This document shows positions 8,195 through 16,180 of a stretch of DNA of 64,000 nucleotides, in pieces (position 1 is the first letter of the stretch; each line of letters begins with the position of its first letter). This DNA is from Io17-Chloro-G2 sp963663135 (GTDB lineage Bacteria; Chloroflexota; Dehalococcoidia; Lucifugimonadales; UBA3495), in contig CAXXRM010000003.1 of the NCBI GenBank assembly GCA_963663135.2, forward strand, positions 248,001 through 312,000. Direction: 5' to 3'. The notes beneath the pieces are model-generated. The model was not told where the DNA came from. It ran no database searches and was given only the letters and a program-made list of their open reading frames with translations. Both the position numbers and the translations under genes were made by a program.

Positions 8195-8581
8195 TTACCA
8201 CAGACGGTGGACGCCGAAGTGGTCGAAGACGAGATCGTTGGAAACGAGGAGAAGGTTGGCCGAGAGGGCCTGGGCGATGAGCATTCTATCGAAGGGGTCT
8301 CGGTGGGCGCCCGGTAGTGACCCGGCCCGGGCAGCGTCGTTGACGGTTACCGGCAACTCCCGGAAGTCCTGGGCGGCGATGGCCCTGCCAACGTCCAAGG
8401 CAACAGTCCCGGCGCCGGGGAGTTTGCCCAGCCGGTGTTTGGTGGCAATCTCCCAAGCCGAAGCAGCGCTGACCAGGATTTCGTTCTCTTCGTCGGCTAT
8501 GGCCCGGCGGGCGGTTGGCGGCAGTTGACGGTTGCCGGCCAGCCACCACAGGAAGGCGTGGGTGTCCAACAGGAGTCGCAG
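8195..8581 (-). CDS. PIN-domain toxin, VapC family
   Basis: About 128 aa, a predicted Mg-dependent RNase. Acidic residues expected of a PIN active site are present: Asp in LLLDTHAFLWW, Glu in SAWEIATK, Asp in DPFDRMLIAQA, and Asp in VSNDLVFD. The start is unclear. The first beta strand LRLLLDTH needs initiation at CTG 8581 or 8572; a TTG at 8569 would remove most of that strand. The reading frame is continuous with the upstream antitoxin frame apart from its TAA at 8585, so translation may depend on termination-reinitiation. Overall architecture matches Phd/YefM-VapC pairs. Confidence 0.85.
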   Translation of the reverse strand: MRLLLDTHAFLWWLAGNRQLPPTARRAIADEENEILVSAASAWEIATKHRLGKLPGAGTVALDVGRAIAAQDFRELPVTVNDAARAGSLPGAHRDPFDRMLIAQALSANLLLVSNDLVFDHFGVHRLW

Positions 8582-8584
8582 GGA

Positions 8585-8815
8585 TTATGCTTCCCAGGCC
8601 GTCAGCTCTTCCTCGGGCAAAGGGTCGAAGAAACTGTCGTCCACGGTGATTTGCCCCGCCATGGCGCCGAACTGGCGTTTGCCCCGGCCCTGGCACCCTA
8701 CCAAGCGAGCCACCGGCTTCCCGTTGCGGGCAATGACCACGTCCTCTCCGGACTCGACCTGCGCCAATAACTGCGACAGGCGGGTCTTGGCTTCGTGCAC
8801 GTTTACTATGACCAC
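8585..8815 (-). CDS. Phd/YefM-type antitoxin
   Basis: 76 aa. The N-terminal Phd/YefM DNA-binding fold shows as VNVHEAKTRLSQLLAQVESGEDVVIARNGKPVARLV; the C-terminal acidic tail (DPLPEEELTAWEA) would be the toxin-neutralising region. It directly precedes the VapC-type toxin with 3-16 bp between stop and possible starts. It is expected to repress its own promoter by binding the palindrome at 8919-8938. Confidence 0.88.
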   Translation of the reverse strand: MVIVNVHEAKTRLSQLLAQVESGEDVVIARNGKPVARLVGCQGRGKRQFGAMAGQITVDDSFFDPLPEEELTAWEA

Positions 8816-8918
8816 GACCGGCTCCCTGGAACACGTTCTTGGCTAAGCATATCCCTAAGATTGCCCCTGGTCGACCTTCATCCGGCTGCCAACCATCGCC
8901 GCTAAGTTAGGGATTGAC

Positions 8919-8954
8919 TTAGCTAAGTATATAGCTAAATAGGCCCAGCGTCAA
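8919..8954 (-). promoter_or_regulatory. Toxin-antitoxin promoter with palindromic operator around the -10 box
   Basis: Minus strand TTGACG (8949-8954), 17-bp spacer, TATACT (8926-8931). The -10 hexamer sits exactly in the 6-bp centre of an inverted repeat TTAGCTA (8919-8925) / TAGCTAA (8932-8938). Further half-site-like GCTAAG motifs occur at 8901 and near 8844. This is the layout expected for autorepression by the Phd-type antitoxin. Confidence 0.82.
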
Positions 8955-8980
8955 CCCGAACACCCAGCATGAGCGTCATC

Positions 8981-10651
8981 TTAACGCCCTGTCCGGCGGG
9001 CGATCATCGCTTCAGCCAGGGGGCTAGCTCCGGAGCGCACCGACACGTTGACCAACGAAGGCTTTCCCGAAGCCAGCGCCCGTTCCACTGCGGGGGAAAC
9101 GTCGGCCGGGTTTTCGACGTACTCGGCGTATCCGCCGATGGCCTCCACCATCTGGTCGTAACGGATGAACCGCAGGTCGGTCCCTACCGCCCGGTTGTAG
9201 TAGGCCATCTGGAAGGTTTTATCAATTCCCCAGGTGGAGTCATTACCCATCACCACCGTCATGGGGATGTTGTGGCGGATGCAAGTGTCGTACTCCATCG
9301 CGTAAAACCCAAAGGAGCCGTCCCCCATGAAAACCAGCACCTTACTGTCGGGGTAGGCCAGCTTGGCCGCCATGCCGTAGGGGATGCCGGCGCCCAGGTG
9401 GCTGAGTGGACCCAACCGGGTGAAGTGGCCGGGTTTGCGGGCCTTGAAATAACACCGTCCCCATTGAACGTAGTCTCCTCCATCCAACACGATCACGGTG
9501 TCGCGGTCCACAAGATGCTCAATCCGGGTAAAAACGTCCAACGGATGCATCGGGGACTCCCCGGTGGCCCGGGATTCCAGGCTGGCCTGCCAGGCCGAAC
9601 GGTCCTCACGCAGTTGGTCCAACCAGGAACCAATGTCCGCGCCCGGCGTTTTCCCGGCGACGGCGGTGATCTGCTCGACGATGGCCCCCAGGTCTCCCAA
9701 TAGACCCACCGACGCGCCCCGGTTGCGGCCGATTTCCGCCTCTGAAGCGTCGGCTTGAATCAACTTGGCGTCGGCGCCGAAAACTCGTCCGTACCCGTAT
9801 CGGTGGTCCAGGCGCTTGCCCAGCAGAAGCACAACGTCGGCTTCCCGAAACCTCCGGGCGGCGGGGTTGAGCGAACCATCGGCGTATCCAAAGCACAGCG
9901 GGTGTTCGTCGTCCAGGACGCCTCTGGCCTGTTCCACGGTGAAAACGGGGATTCCGGTGGCTTCGGCCAGTTTCTCCATCTGTTCCGGCGAAACCGAATA
10001 CCTGGCGGGGTTTCCGGCGATTATCACCGGACGTTGCGCCCGCCGCAGCATGGCGGCGGCCTGGTCGATCAAAGCCGAGTCGGCCATCGACTTGCCGTGG
10101 TTGCGGTATTCCGTAGGCAGGTAGGGCGGCAGTTCTTCTTCGCTGATCTCCTGCTCTTGAATATCGAGGGGCAGGGTCAAATGCACCGGGCCGGGCCGTC
10201 CGGACATAGCGGTTCGAAATGCCGTTGCCACAAATTCGGGGATCCGGCGACGATCGTGAATCAGCCAGGACCCCTTGGTTACCGGGGCTGCCATCTCTAT
10301 CTGGTTTATTTCCTGGAAGGAGCCCATCCCCTTTTCGGGCAACTCGGCGCACCCGGCGATGAACACCACCGGGCTTTCTGCGGTGTAGACGGCGGGCAGG
10401 GCTGAAATAGCATTGGAAAACCCCGGCCCTCCGGTGAAAATCCCCGCTGCGGGCCGCCCGGTGATGCGCGCATAACCATCGGCCATGTGCAGAGCCGCGC
10501 CCTCATGCCGGCAGTCGATAAACTCAATCCCCTCATCGGCGGCCGCGTCCACCAAAGGAAGTACGGTGTCCCCCACGATGGTAAACACCTTTTGAATACC
10601 CTCTTGCTTCAAACACCTTACAAAAAGGTGGGCGCCGGTGAGCTTAGCCAT
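8981..10651 (-). CDS. Thiamine-diphosphate-dependent enzyme (acetolactate synthase-like family)
   Basis: 556 aa with the three domains of the family: N-terminal pyrimidine-binding domain with catalytic Glu in CRHEGAALHMADGYARITG near residue 50, a central Rossmann-like domain, and the C-terminal diphosphate-binding domain with GDGSFGFYAMEYDTCIRHN...NDSTWG near 440-475. Acetolactate synthase, 2-hydroxyacyl-CoA lyase and oxalyl-CoA decarboxylase share this plan. No regulatory ilvN gene is adjacent, which argues against biosynthetic acetolactate synthase. A C-C lyase or decarboxylase role is inferred. A second, distinct member is at 47282-48895. Confidence 0.83.
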   Translation of the reverse strand: MAKLTGAHLFVRCLKQEGIQKVFTIVGDTVLPLVDAAADEGIEFIDCRHEGAALHMADGYARITGRPAAGIFTGGPGFSNAISALPAVYTAESPVVFIAGCAELPEKGMGSFQEINQIEMAAPVTKGSWLIHDRRRIPEFVATAFRTAMSGRPGPVHLTLPLDIQEQEISEEELPPYLPTEYRNHGKSMADSALIDQAAAMLRRAQRPVIIAGNPARYSVSPEQMEKLAEATGIPVFTVEQARGVLDDEHPLCFGYADGSLNPAARRFREADVVLLLGKRLDHRYGYGRVFGADAKLIQADASEAEIGRNRGASVGLLGDLGAIVEQITAVAGKTPGADIGSWLDQLREDRSAWQASLESRATGESPMHPLDVFTRIEHLVDRDTVIVLDGGDYVQWGRCYFKARKPGHFTRLGPLSHLGAGIPYGMAAKLAYPDSKVLVFMGDGSFGFYAMEYDTCIRHNIPMTVVMGNDSTWGIDKTFQMAYYNRAVGTDLRFIRYDQMVEAIGGYAEYVENPADVSPAVERALASGKPSLVNVSVRSGASPLAEAMIARRTGR

Positions 10652-11028
10652 TGGCGGTCTCCTATATTTTGGTCAACCCCGCGACAGGAACGGGCGCAGC
10701 GGGGTTTGGTTTTCCGGGTAGAGCTTACAGTCCGAGGTCTACGCCGTCCACCCCATCGCCCGGTCAATCAGGCCAATCGCATTCTAACGTGACCGGCTAA
10801 TCCTGCATTCGAGTGATGCTTGATCGCCTTTTATCCAACCGTGCCGGCGACGGACCACCTCAGCGGATGCTGGCGGCTGGCGTTCCATATACAATTGCAC
10901 GATCCACCAAACGGACGGACCTCCTCGCCGTATTGGGCGTCCTTGGCTGTGTTAATCTGGAAATTCCCGTGGTTCGTGGCTCCTGGGCGGCGGTCATGGC
11001 CCGGATGAACCCCGGCGGCGAGAAAAAC
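10652..11028. other. Divergent intergenic region
   Basis: 377 bp between the ThDP enzyme (minus) and rsmI (plus). It contains one copy of a dispersed 65-bp repeat at 10779-10842. The rsmI frame remains open upstream of its real start but shows no conserved sequence. Confidence 0.5.
10779..10842 (+). repeat. Dispersed repeat, family 2 (copy 1)
   Basis: Starts CGCATTCTAACGTGACCGGC and continues AATCCTGCATTCGAGTGATG, ending near TTTTATCCAACC. Clear relatives are at 43967-44032 and 40455-40520; the direct repeats at 11892 and 13403 share the CGCAT...AACGTGAC...ATCC core. Confidence 0.7.
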
Positions 11029-11874
11029 ATGGGCACACTTTTCGTTGTAGGAACACCCATAGGCAACCTTGAAGACCTGACCGCCCGGTCGGCCCGCGTC
11101 TTGGGGCAGGTGGATCTGGTTGCCGCCGAGGATACCCGGGTTACGCGCCGGTTGCTGAATCACCTTGGGATCAAGGTGCGGGTTACCAGCTACCATCAAC
11201 ACAACCGGTTGCGCCGGATTCCCGCGCTTTTGGAAGCCCTCGCCGTCGGGGACGTGGCCCTGGTCACCGATGCCGGAATGCCCGGAGTCAGCGACCCCGG
11301 CGCCGAGTTGGTGGCCCAGGCATCGGCCAATGGATTCGCCGTGGATGTCGCTCCGGGGGTTTCCTCGGTTACCACCGCGGTGGCCGTCTCGGGCCTGAAC
11401 TCCGACTCCTTCTTGTTCCTGGGATTTCTGCCTCGCCAGGCCAAAAGACGCCGGGAGCGGCTGGAATCGGTAGCGAATGCCGTCGACACTTTGGTAATCA
11501 TGGAGGCCCCCCACCGCGTGGCGGCGACCTTGGCGGACCTTTTGACCGTGCTTGGCGATCGCCCAGTGGCAGTGTGCCGGGAGTTGACCAAGCTTCACCA
11601 GGAGGTTTTCCGGGGGGCTTTATCCCAGGCCAAGGACCACTTCACCACGCCCCGGGGCGAGTTCGTGGTGGTGGTGGCCGGAGCGGACGGCGGAGATTCC
11701 GGGTCGACAGGTTCCCGGCGCACGCCGCAAGAAGGCACGGTGGAAGAAGCGATTTCCCGCCTGGCCGAGCTCAGGCAAGCCGGCGCCGCTCCCCAGGAGG
11801 CGATTGCCGCTGTCAGCGAGGCTACCGGCAGATCCAGGAACGATCTGTACCGCCTGTGGCTTCAGCTTCCCTAG
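11029..11874 (+). CDS. rsmI: 16S rRNA (cytidine1402-2'-O)-methyltransferase RsmI
   Basis: 281 aa SAM-dependent methyltransferase acting on 16S rRNA C1402. Family signatures: GTLFVVGTPIGNLEDLT at the N-terminus, AAEDTRVTRRLL, TSYHQHN, ALVTDAGMPGVSDPG, and FLGFLPRQ; a C-terminal helical region follows a Ser/Gly-rich linker (GGDSGSTGS). The start at 11029 is chosen because homology begins there; the frame is open back to 10813 without conserved residues. Confidence 0.95.
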   Translation: MGTLFVVGTPIGNLEDLTARSARVLGQVDLVAAEDTRVTRRLLNHLGIKVRVTSYHQHNRLRRIPALLEALAVGDVALVTDAGMPGVSDPGAELVAQASANGFAVDVAPGVSSVTTAVAVSGLNSDSFLFLGFLPRQAKRRRERLESVANAVDTLVIMEAPHRVAATLADLLTVLGDRPVAVCRELTKLHQEVFRGALSQAKDHFTTPRGEFVVVVAGADGGDSGSTGSRRTPQEGTVEEAISRLAELRQAGAAPQEAIAAVSEATGRSRNDLYRLWLQLP

Positions 11875-12468
11875 AATCGCTGGGCAATCCCATCTTAATT
11901 CTTGCGTTCATCCTTCAAACGTGACTCCTCCCGACATCCCCGGTTGACCAAGACTGGAACCGCTCGATTACGGCCAGTGCTAAACCTGAGGCCGATTGAG
12001 TTGCGATTGCCATGGATCGATCTCGGATAATTGACTACAAGACGTCAAGGTCGGCGTGGTTTTGATCCGGCCACTCCTGAAAGGAAGGTTTGCCTCCTCG
12101 TTCTTCTGGAGGATCCCTTTACCGCAAACAGGGTAGAAGCCGGACCCACTGTTCTTGTTCCCCGGTCTAGGGCCCAATAGGGAAACGACCGCTTTGCTTG
12201 GGGCTGGCAAACTGAAGACGCACTTAGATGCCTCGTCGGCTGGCCATTGTCTAGTCTTGTCTTTGACACAATTCCCGGGCCGTCCACATGTGGAGAAGTA
12301 TTTATCATTGCCGGGTGTCTAACGCCCCTTGAGGTTCCAAGGTATCTTCGGTATCTTCCCATCCTTGTTGATGGACAAATTCTCATCACGTCCAGAACCC
12401 TTACGATCTCTTTGCTCGAATGCCTTCCAAGCCTGTCTCCTGGGGTCCAGACAGCACCCCACCTCCTT
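11875..12468. other. Intergenic region holding a direct-repeat copy
   Basis: About 590 bp. Apart from the repeat at 11892-12022, no open frame with recognisable features is visible. Base composition is less GC-rich than the flanking genes. Confidence 0.5.
11892..12022 (+). repeat. Direct repeat, left copy, flanking the PIN/partner module
   Basis: Shares with 13403-13528 the ordered blocks CTTAATT, TCAA-ACGTGACTCCTC, GTTGAC, GACTGGAACCGC, GTGCTAAA and TGCGATTGCC, in the same orientation. Roughly 70 percent identical by eye. Confidence 0.72.
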
Positions 12469-12891
12469 CTAACCGCCCACCAACTCTATGCGGTCTCCGT
12501 AGCGGCGAAAGTCTGCAGTGTTGAACGTCAACAGCCTACGCTCCCCGTGGGCCAGCATGGTTGCCACGATGTTGGCGTCATGAATCTGCCGTCCTCCCAC
12601 GGGAACTTCACGACACAGCGCCAACAATCTGTCGGTCACCGCGGGTCCGTCCTCAAGTATCTCGAATGCGTCGGCGAACCGTTCCACGTCTGCCAGAGCC
12701 TCTTCACGGGTAATACCGACCGCCCACGGTTGCGGGCGGGTGACCACCGCTAGGTACTCCCGCAACACCTGGCGGTTGATTCTCAACGGTTCAGCGTCTC
12801 GAAAGGCCATCTCCAACTCTGCCCTGGCGGTGTCGTGGTCCGGGGCCTCAAGTATGCGGCCGTTGACCAGGACGTTGGTGTCGAGAAACAT
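12469..12891 (-). CDS. PIN-domain toxin (VapC-like RNase)
   Basis: 140 aa. Active-site acids: Asp in MFLDTNVLV, Glu in VLREYLAVV, Asp in IHDANIVATMLAHG, Asp in LTFNTADFRRY. The predicted role is Mg-dependent cleavage of RNA. The upstream gene ends 7 bp before its ATG, so the two form an operon. The partner does not look like a classic VapB/AbrB or Phd antitoxin. Confidence 0.86.
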   Translation of the reverse strand: MFLDTNVLVNGRILEAPDHDTARAELEMAFRDAEPLRINRQVLREYLAVVTRPQPWAVGITREEALADVERFADAFEILEDGPAVTDRLLALCREVPVGGRQIHDANIVATMLAHGERRLLTFNTADFRRYGDRIELVGG

Positions 12892-12898
12892 CGCCTGA

Positions 12899-13321
12899 TT
12901 AAATCCTTTCCTCGTAGATGTCCTCCCGGCTGAGCCCCAGGCCTTCCGGCCAAGTTCCGGCGGAGTGGACGGGCACTACTTCGTCGAGGCTAAGCCTTCG
13001 CACTGTCTTTGATAGTATTCGACGCAACAGCAGCGTCTCGCTGCCCATATCAACATCCGCCGTCTCCCATCCGGCGGCGCTCCAGGCAAGAGCTTGGCTA
13101 TGGCCGTTGCCGCCCCCCTGATTCGACCACCAGGGTCGGTGAAGCCGTGCGGACGTGGGCAACTCGAAACCGATGATTGACTCGATCTCGTCGAAGGAAG
13201 TCCTCCACTCCTGGGTGGCAAGGCCGCATAGGTGCGTATAAAGTCTCTGGTACTTGCCACGGACCGCCATCTCCCGGTACTTCCGGTCCCGGTCTATCGC
13301 CATGCCAAGCCTCCGTGTCAT
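12899..13321 (-). CDS. Uncharacterised small protein, putative partner/antitoxin of the PIN toxin
   Basis: 140 aa. Residues about 25-95 carry a conserved small domain: YxxLxxHL, SFDEIESIIGFELPTSAR, HRPWWSNQGGGNGHSQALAWSAAGW, VDMGSETLLLRR. I recognise this as a widespread DUF (I believe DUF7662) seen in many bacterial small proteins. The C-terminal 45 residues (LSLDEVVPVHSAGTWPEGLGLSREDIYEERI) could be the toxin-binding tail. It is upstream of and co-directional with the PIN toxin, the usual antitoxin position. The antitoxin function is inference from gene order. Confidence 0.7.
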   Translation of the reverse strand: MTRRLGMAIDRDRKYREMAVRGKYQRLYTHLCGLATQEWRTSFDEIESIIGFELPTSARLHRPWWSNQGGGNGHSQALAWSAAGWETADVDMGSETLLLRRILSKTVRRLSLDEVVPVHSAGTWPEGLGLSREDIYEERI

Positions 13322-13704
13322 TGCCCAATGCTGCGAATCTGCCGCATAATACCATTTTAGTTAGTTAGTGTTAGAGGAGCAAGCACGGAGAGCCGGGCAG
13401 TCCTGTCTTAATTTTCGACCGCATCCCTCAACGTGACTCCTCGCAAAATCCAGAGTTGACGAGGACTGGAACCGCGGGATTGCAGCCCGTGCTAAAGCGG
13501 AGCCCAAATAACATGCGATTGCCCGGTAAAATCTTCCCATATCCGGTTCGACAATGGGATACATCCGATAATATCACGTTGACGCATACTGATTGGCCCT
13601 TGTAGCATTGCTCTCGGCTCACTCCAAGGGCCGCGTAGATTCAACGCATACATTCAAGTGGATTCAACCCGGGAAGCCAATCGGCGTTCCGACTCTATTA
13701 GGTT
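13322..13704. other. Intergenic region with right copy of the flanking repeat
   Basis: About 380 bp. Holds the direct repeat at 13403-13528. An AT-rich TATTAT-containing stretch near 13345 could be a -10 for the antitoxin-like gene, but no good -35 is spaced to it. Confidence 0.45.
13403..13528 (+). repeat. Direct repeat, right copy, flanking the PIN/partner module
   Basis: Diverged copy of 11892-12022, same orientation. The two copies bracket about 1.4 kb containing only the PIN toxin and its partner. Confidence 0.72.
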
Positions 13705-15045
13705 ATGGTTCAAGTAGACCCCCAAGTTCAACCAACCTCGGAGCAATCTCCAAGCAGCGGATTTCCTCCCCGGAATGTCTTTTACGGATGGTGGCTTGTC
13801 GCCCTTGGCGGATTTGTCATGGCCATCTCCACGGTCCCGCTGTTTCACGCTATGGGCGTGTGGGCGGTGGCCCTGGAGAGCCAGTTCCACTGGACCCGCA
13901 CCCAACTCGGCTTCGCCCTTACCTTCACCCGAATTGAAGGCGGGCTCATGGGCCCGATTGAAGGATACCTGACGGACAAGGTGGGCACCCGGCGCATGGT
14001 GCTGGTAGGCCTGCTCATCTTGGGGTTTGGCTTCCTGCTCTTCGGCCGGGTGGAGAACCTGTGGATGTTCTACCTGGCCTACATCGTGATGGCATTTGGG
14101 CAGGGGCTGGGGAGTTGGGTCCCGATTATGACGCTGCTCAACCACTGGTTCCAGCGGCGCAGAGCCACCGCCATCAGCCGGGCCAACGTCATCAGCAGAT
14201 TGGGAGCGTTGGCGCTAGTGCCGGCCCTCGCCTGGGCAGTAGACCCGGACCACGTCCGACTGGGTTGGAGCCTTACCGCCACCTGCGTCGGCATATTCAT
14301 CCTGGCGATCGCTTTTCCCCTGACGAGGATGATTCGCAACCAACCCCAAGAGTATGGGATGTGGCCCGATGGCGTTCCGCCTGCCGAGGAAACGCCGCAG
14401 CCCGGACCCGTCCGGGAGGCCAGGGCTCCCGCCAACAGCGATGGGGACTTCACCGCGGTCCAAGCCTTGAAGACGCCGGCTTTCTGGCTGATTGCCGCAG
14501 GCCACGGCTTCGTGTCCATGGTGATGTTGGCCGTGCTATCCCACCTTGGGCTGATGATGAAAGACCAGGGATTCACCCTGCAGACCACCGCTTGGTTGGT
14601 GACGGGATACACCCTCGTCGCCACGGTCTTTCAGTTGGTGGGTGGGTACGTGGGCGATAAGATCCCCGTCCGACTTGCCCTGTTCGGATTCACGACAATT
14701 CAGGCGGCGGGGGTAGTGGTGTTGACCCTTGCCAACAGCATTACGACCTTGAGCATTTTCGCCGTCATGTTTGGCATCGGCATGGGAGGCCGCAACCCTC
14801 TGACCGTTTCGATAAGGGGCGACTACTTCGGCAGAAGGTCCTTCGGCAAGATACTGGGCCTTTCCACCGTGCCGATGAACATACTGTTGCTGATTTCGTC
14901 GCCCCTGGCCGGGTATATGCGGGACGTACAGGGCACCTATACCGACGCATTCCTGCTGCTGGCGGCCTTGAACTTCCTGGGCGGCCTGTGCTTCCTGGCA
15001 GCCAAGAGGCCCCGTTGGCCTTCCCCGGCCCCAACCCGGAGTTGA
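13705..15045 (+). CDS. MFS transporter (oxalate/formate-antiporter or monocarboxylate type)
   Basis: 446 aa with about 12 predicted membrane helices. The first helix is YGWWLVALGGFVMAIS, a common start of the OFA/MCT branch. The loop 2-3 motif is present as GYLTDKVGTRRMV. A central hydrophilic loop (about residues 220-250) separates two six-helix halves; the second half has GGYVGDKIPVRLA, equivalent to the loop 8-9 motif. Likely imports or exchanges a small carboxylate across the inner membrane. It converges on the cyclophilin gene. Confidence 0.82.
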   Translation: MVQVDPQVQPTSEQSPSSGFPPRNVFYGWWLVALGGFVMAISTVPLFHAMGVWAVALESQFHWTRTQLGFALTFTRIEGGLMGPIEGYLTDKVGTRRMVLVGLLILGFGFLLFGRVENLWMFYLAYIVMAFGQGLGSWVPIMTLLNHWFQRRRATAISRANVISRLGALALVPALAWAVDPDHVRLGWSLTATCVGIFILAIAFPLTRMIRNQPQEYGMWPDGVPPAEETPQPGPVREARAPANSDGDFTAVQALKTPAFWLIAAGHGFVSMVMLAVLSHLGLMMKDQGFTLQTTAWLVTGYTLVATVFQLVGGYVGDKIPVRLALFGFTTIQAAGVVVLTLANSITTLSIFAVMFGIGMGGRNPLTVSIRGDYFGRRSFGKILGLSTVPMNILLLISSPLAGYMRDVQGTYTDAFLLLAALNFLGGLCFLAAKRPRWPSPAPTRS

Positions 15046-15046
15046 C

Positions 15047-15073
15047 CCGCTTGGCCACCCCGCGGCCAAGCGG
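15047..15073. terminator. Terminator-like hairpin between convergent genes
   Basis: Perfect 10-bp stem CCGCTTGGCC / GGCCAAGCGG with a 7-base loop, placed between the MFS and cyclophilin stop codons. There is no T run, so it may be a weak or factor-assisted terminator. Confidence 0.55.
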
Positions 15074-15078
15074 TCGGT

Positions 15079-15594
15079 CTAACCTTCGAAAACCTCTATG
15101 GAAGTGATTCCCAGCCGTTCCGTGGGCGAGGAATTTTCCCTGCCGGCGACCGGGGAAGTTGCCAGGGCATCCAGCACGTCCAGGCCTTCGGTAAGCATGC
15201 CGAATATGGTGTAGTTGGGCGCCAGTCCAACGTCGTCGCCGTGGACGATGAAGAACTGGCTCCCGTTGGTGTTGGGCCCCGCGTTTGCCATGGCCAGGGT
15301 CCCCTTGGTGTAACTCCGGGTAACCTTCTCGTCCTGGAAACGATAACCGGGACCGCCGGTGCCATCGCCCTTGGGGCAGCCGCCTTGGACCATGAAGTCT
15401 TTGATGACCCGGTGAAACCCGCCGCCGGTATAAAACCCCTCCCTGGCCAAGAACACGAAGTTGTTGACTGTGGTAGGCGCATCGGCCGGGAGCAACTCCA
15501 GCGACATGTCGCCTTTGTCGGTATGGATGGTGGCCGTGTACTTGATCGATGGGTCTATAGTCATTTCCGGCGGACTGGAATACTGCTGGGTCAT
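15079..15594 (-). CDS. Cyclophilin-type peptidyl-prolyl cis-trans isomerase
   Basis: 171 aa. Begins with a short N-terminal extension, then YTATIHTDKGDMSLELLPADAPTTVNNFVFLAREGFYTGGGFHRVIKDFMVQGGCPKGDGTGGPGYRF, the classic bacterial cyclophilin core including FHRVI and QGG. TLAMANAGPNTNGSQFFI carries the active-site NGSQFFI. No signal peptide is seen, so it is probably cytosolic. A Shine-Dalgarno-like GGAGGAAAAG precedes the ATG at 15594. Confidence 0.93.
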   Translation of the reverse strand: MTQQYSSPPEMTIDPSIKYTATIHTDKGDMSLELLPADAPTTVNNFVFLAREGFYTGGGFHRVIKDFMVQGGCPKGDGTGGPGYRFQDEKVTRSYTKGTLAMANAGPNTNGSQFFIVHGDDVGLAPNYTIFGMLTEGLDVLDALATSPVAGRENSSPTERLGITSIEVFEG

Positions 15595-15660
15595 GTCTTT
15601 TCCTCCGGCGTACGGGTACGCCCTTCAAAATTTGGTGAAGTGAAATCGGCGGGTTCCACG

Positions 15661-15691
15661 CGAAGGGGCGAGATTTAAACTCGCCCCTTCG
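15661..15691 (-). terminator. Strong hairpin upstream of cyclophilin, probable terminator of the next gene
   Basis: 12-bp perfect stem CGAAGGGGCGAG / CTCGCCCCTTCG with loop ATTTAAA, directly after the gene at 15740-16180 on the minus strand. No clear T run. Confidence 0.5.
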
Positions 15692-15739
15692 CCGATTGTA
15701 CCAACTCCTGCCTTTTCGGAGAGCTTTAAGACGGCTCGT

Positions 15740-16180
15740 CTATCCTCGCCGGTGGGTCTTGGTTTCAGCCCAAGCGGCGATTTTGGGAATCGCGGCATCC
15801 ACAACCTGTTGGTCCAGGCTGCGTGCAATGTCTTCAGCCTCGCACCGGATAAGCATGATGGGCAGCCGGTTCTTGATCTTGTCCAGGGTCCATGCCACGG
15901 GCTCTCCCTCGGCGGTGAAGTCCAGGAATACCCGCTCGTTCTTCTTCAAAGTGGCGTTTCGGTAGTGGTAATGGGGAGCCACTTTGAAGCAGTCAAACCG
16001 CAAGAGCTCCTTGTCATGTCCGGGCAAGTCGTTTCCGTAAACGTGAATACACACGCCTTCTTCCTCTCCGTCGCGAAGGATTCGATACTCCAACCCGAAT
16101 GTGACCGGTCCGGCCTGAATCAGCTCCTCGGCGCCTCCGGTTTCGCCCCCCATTTGGGCGTGCATTACCTGTTCTGTCAT
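15740..16180 (-). CDS. Uncharacterised conserved-looking protein
   Basis: 146 aa, no family recognised with confidence. It has no signal peptide or membrane segment. The first half is beta-rich (VTFGLEYRILRDGEEEGVCIHVYG), then FDCFKVAPHYHYRNATLKKNERVFLDFTAEGEPVAWTLDKIKNRLPIML, then an amphipathic helix rich in Ala and Glu. The HYHY motif could bind a metal. The start at 16180 is set by AGGAGG 8 bp upstream; an ATG three codons earlier lacks one. No partner gene is adjacent. Confidence 0.6.
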   Translation of the reverse strand: MTEQVMHAQMGGETGGAEELIQAGPVTFGLEYRILRDGEEEGVCIHVYGNDLPGHDKELLRFDCFKVAPHYHYRNATLKKNERVFLDFTAEGEPVAWTLDKIKNRLPIMLIRCEAEDIARSLDQQVVDAAIPKIAAWAETKTHRRG

